Shown here: piece by piece, positions 6,727 to 7,085 of the stretch
Position numbering within the stretch: position 1 is the first letter of the stretch
How the letters are laid out: each line of letters opens with the position of its first letter
Assembly (NCBI GenBank): GCA_031177795.1
Contig: JAPSKG010000117.1
Location: 1-7,085, forward strand
Direction: 5' to 3'
Length of the DNA stretch: 7,085 nucleotides
Origin: Domibacillus sp.
GTDB lineage: Bacteria > Bacillota > Bacilli > Bacillales > Domibacillaceae
The notes under the pieces: generated by a model
Seen by the model: only the letters and a program-made list of their open reading frames with translations
The model's database searches: none
Told to the model about the DNA's origin: nothing
Program-made: the position numbers and the translations under genes

Positions 6727-6890
6727 CACAGTAAATACTAGTGGAGAACATTTCAATTATTAAGCAGCTTCTTTTATTTATTTAAATCACTCAACAAGCC
6801 CGGTTCTGCCATTTTTCAATTTTTGTAAATTCATGCAGCATACTGCGCAAACCGCGGACAAACTGAAGCATCGTTTCTTCTTCAGTTTAT
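6690..6890 (-). ncRNA. Candidate short transcript (small RNA or micro-mRNA) upstream of topB
   Basis: This unit is defined by a promoter and a terminator on the minus strand with about 200 nt between them. The predicted 5' end (about 6890) begins two bases before a perfect 9-bp hairpin (6880-6888 with 6860-6868) whose 11-nt loop contains an AUG. The body includes the 26-codon ORF at 6791-6871, and the end is the strong terminator at 6691-6726. I do not recognise it as 6S RNA, tmRNA, SRP RNA or a known riboswitch. It could be a regulatory RNA, an mRNA for a microprotein, or the surviving regulatory shell of a lost gene. The promoter and terminator are seen; transcription itself is inferred. 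Confidence 0.4.
6791..6871 (-). CDS. Possible 26-residue microprotein in the short transcript
   Basis: ATG 6869-6871 to TGA 6791-6793. The product opens MLQFVRGLRSMLHEF and ends KWQNRAC. It is basic, could form an amphipathic helix and has a single Cys at the end. Against translation, there is only a weak purine run (GAAGAAG) upstream, and the start codon sits in the loop of a 9-bp hairpin formed by the very 5' end of the predicted RNA. The same frame is open upstream for five codons (TEEET) back to a TAA. No family is recognised. It may be an accidental ORF in a small RNA. Confidence 0.25.
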   Translation of the reverse strand: MLQFVRGLRSMLHEFTKIEKWQNRAC

Positions 6891-6896
6891 CGAATA

Positions 6897-6925
6897 ATTA
6901 TACAAAAAAGAGGGCGCACTGATAA
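6897..6925 (-). promoter_or_regulatory. Sigma-A-type promoter for the short transcript
   Basis: On the minus strand TTATCA (6920-6925, four of six to consensus) and a perfect TATAAT (6897-6902) are separated by 17 bp, with TG directly before the -10. The predicted start is near 6890. The AT-rich setting raises the chance of a random TATAAT, but exact spacing, the hairpin at the start and a terminator about 170 bp downstream support it. Confidence 0.5.
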
Positions 6926-7085
6926 TTTTTTTCCGGATTCCCGATCGATAGCTTTCTTGGCCAAATGAATTGAATTTATGTGTGCAAACCAAGGTATTCT
7001 GTTATGCCGGCTCCTGGCGCCATATTCCTCCCTCACTTTCCTTTTTGCTCTGCTTTACTAATAGCTATCTGCATTAATGCCAATG
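6926..7085 (-). other. Right-edge segment with fragmentary minus-strand ORFs, no confident gene
   Basis: On the minus strand a frame entering at the edge ends at TGA 7033-7035 (last residues AISKAEQKGK). Nine bases later an ATG (7021-7023) follows a GGGAGGA site and starts a 15-codon ORF, MAPGAGITEYLGLHT, that stops at TAA 6976-6978. A frame overlapping both is open for about 50 codons up to a TAA at 6889-6891, but its only candidate start is an internal GTG and no family is recognised. The stop/ribosome-site/ATG layout resembles two tandem genes of which the second is truncated. The fragments are too short to name. No plus-strand gene is apparent. Confidence 0.25.

Noticed and set aside
6727..6810. 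A 14-codon ORF whose stop falls in the loop of the 6691-6726 terminator, as an attenuator leader peptide
   Set aside because: It has no ribosome binding site and no run of regulatory codons, and no alternative antiterminator pairing was found.

Overview
The window looks like chromosome of a low-to-medium GC Bacillota bacterium, most likely a Bacillaceae species. The reasons are strong GGAGG-type ribosome binding sites, TTG and GTG starts, TTGACA/TATAAT-type promoters, a consensus PerR box in front of a Bacillus-type vegetative catalase, and compact intrinsic terminators after most genes. There are no tRNA, rRNA, CRISPR or insertion sequence features.

Layout, left to right. (1) Positions 1-200 hold the last 55 codons of a chromate-transporter-family membrane protein (+) and its terminator. 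(2) Positions 285-1902 hold a PerR-type operator/promoter, katA (+, TTG start at 395) and a long terminator hairpin. (3) Positions 1968-2081 hold a 37-residue four-cysteine zinc-ribbon-like protein (+) with a good ribosome binding site. It converges on the next gene so tightly that both stop codons share one TTAA. (4) Positions 2078-2800 (-) encode a cytoplasmic glycerophosphodiester phosphodiesterase. (5) Positions 3008-4204 (-) encode a PUA-plus-Rossmann 23S rRNA methyltransferase of the YwbD/RlmQ/RlmI family, with its own terminator. (6) Positions 4362-6503 (-) encode DNA topoisomerase III with a C-terminal zinc ribbon, a clear promoter and a terminator. (7) Positions 6576-7085 carry no confident protein gene. 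They hold an imperfect inverted repeat, a strong minus-strand terminator, and a sigma-A-like promoter about 170 bp upstream of that terminator. Together these outline an undescribed short transcript of about 200 nt with a 5'-terminal hairpin and a 26-codon ORF. Fragmentary ORFs follow at the right edge.

The genes do not form one pathway. Each looks like its own transcription unit: peroxide detoxification under PerR control, phosphodiester scavenging, rRNA modification and DNA topology. I see no defence or biosynthetic system. The parts least explained by known genes are the short transcript upstream of topB, the zinc-ribbon microprotein with its overlapping convergent stop, and the double palindrome at the katA promoter.
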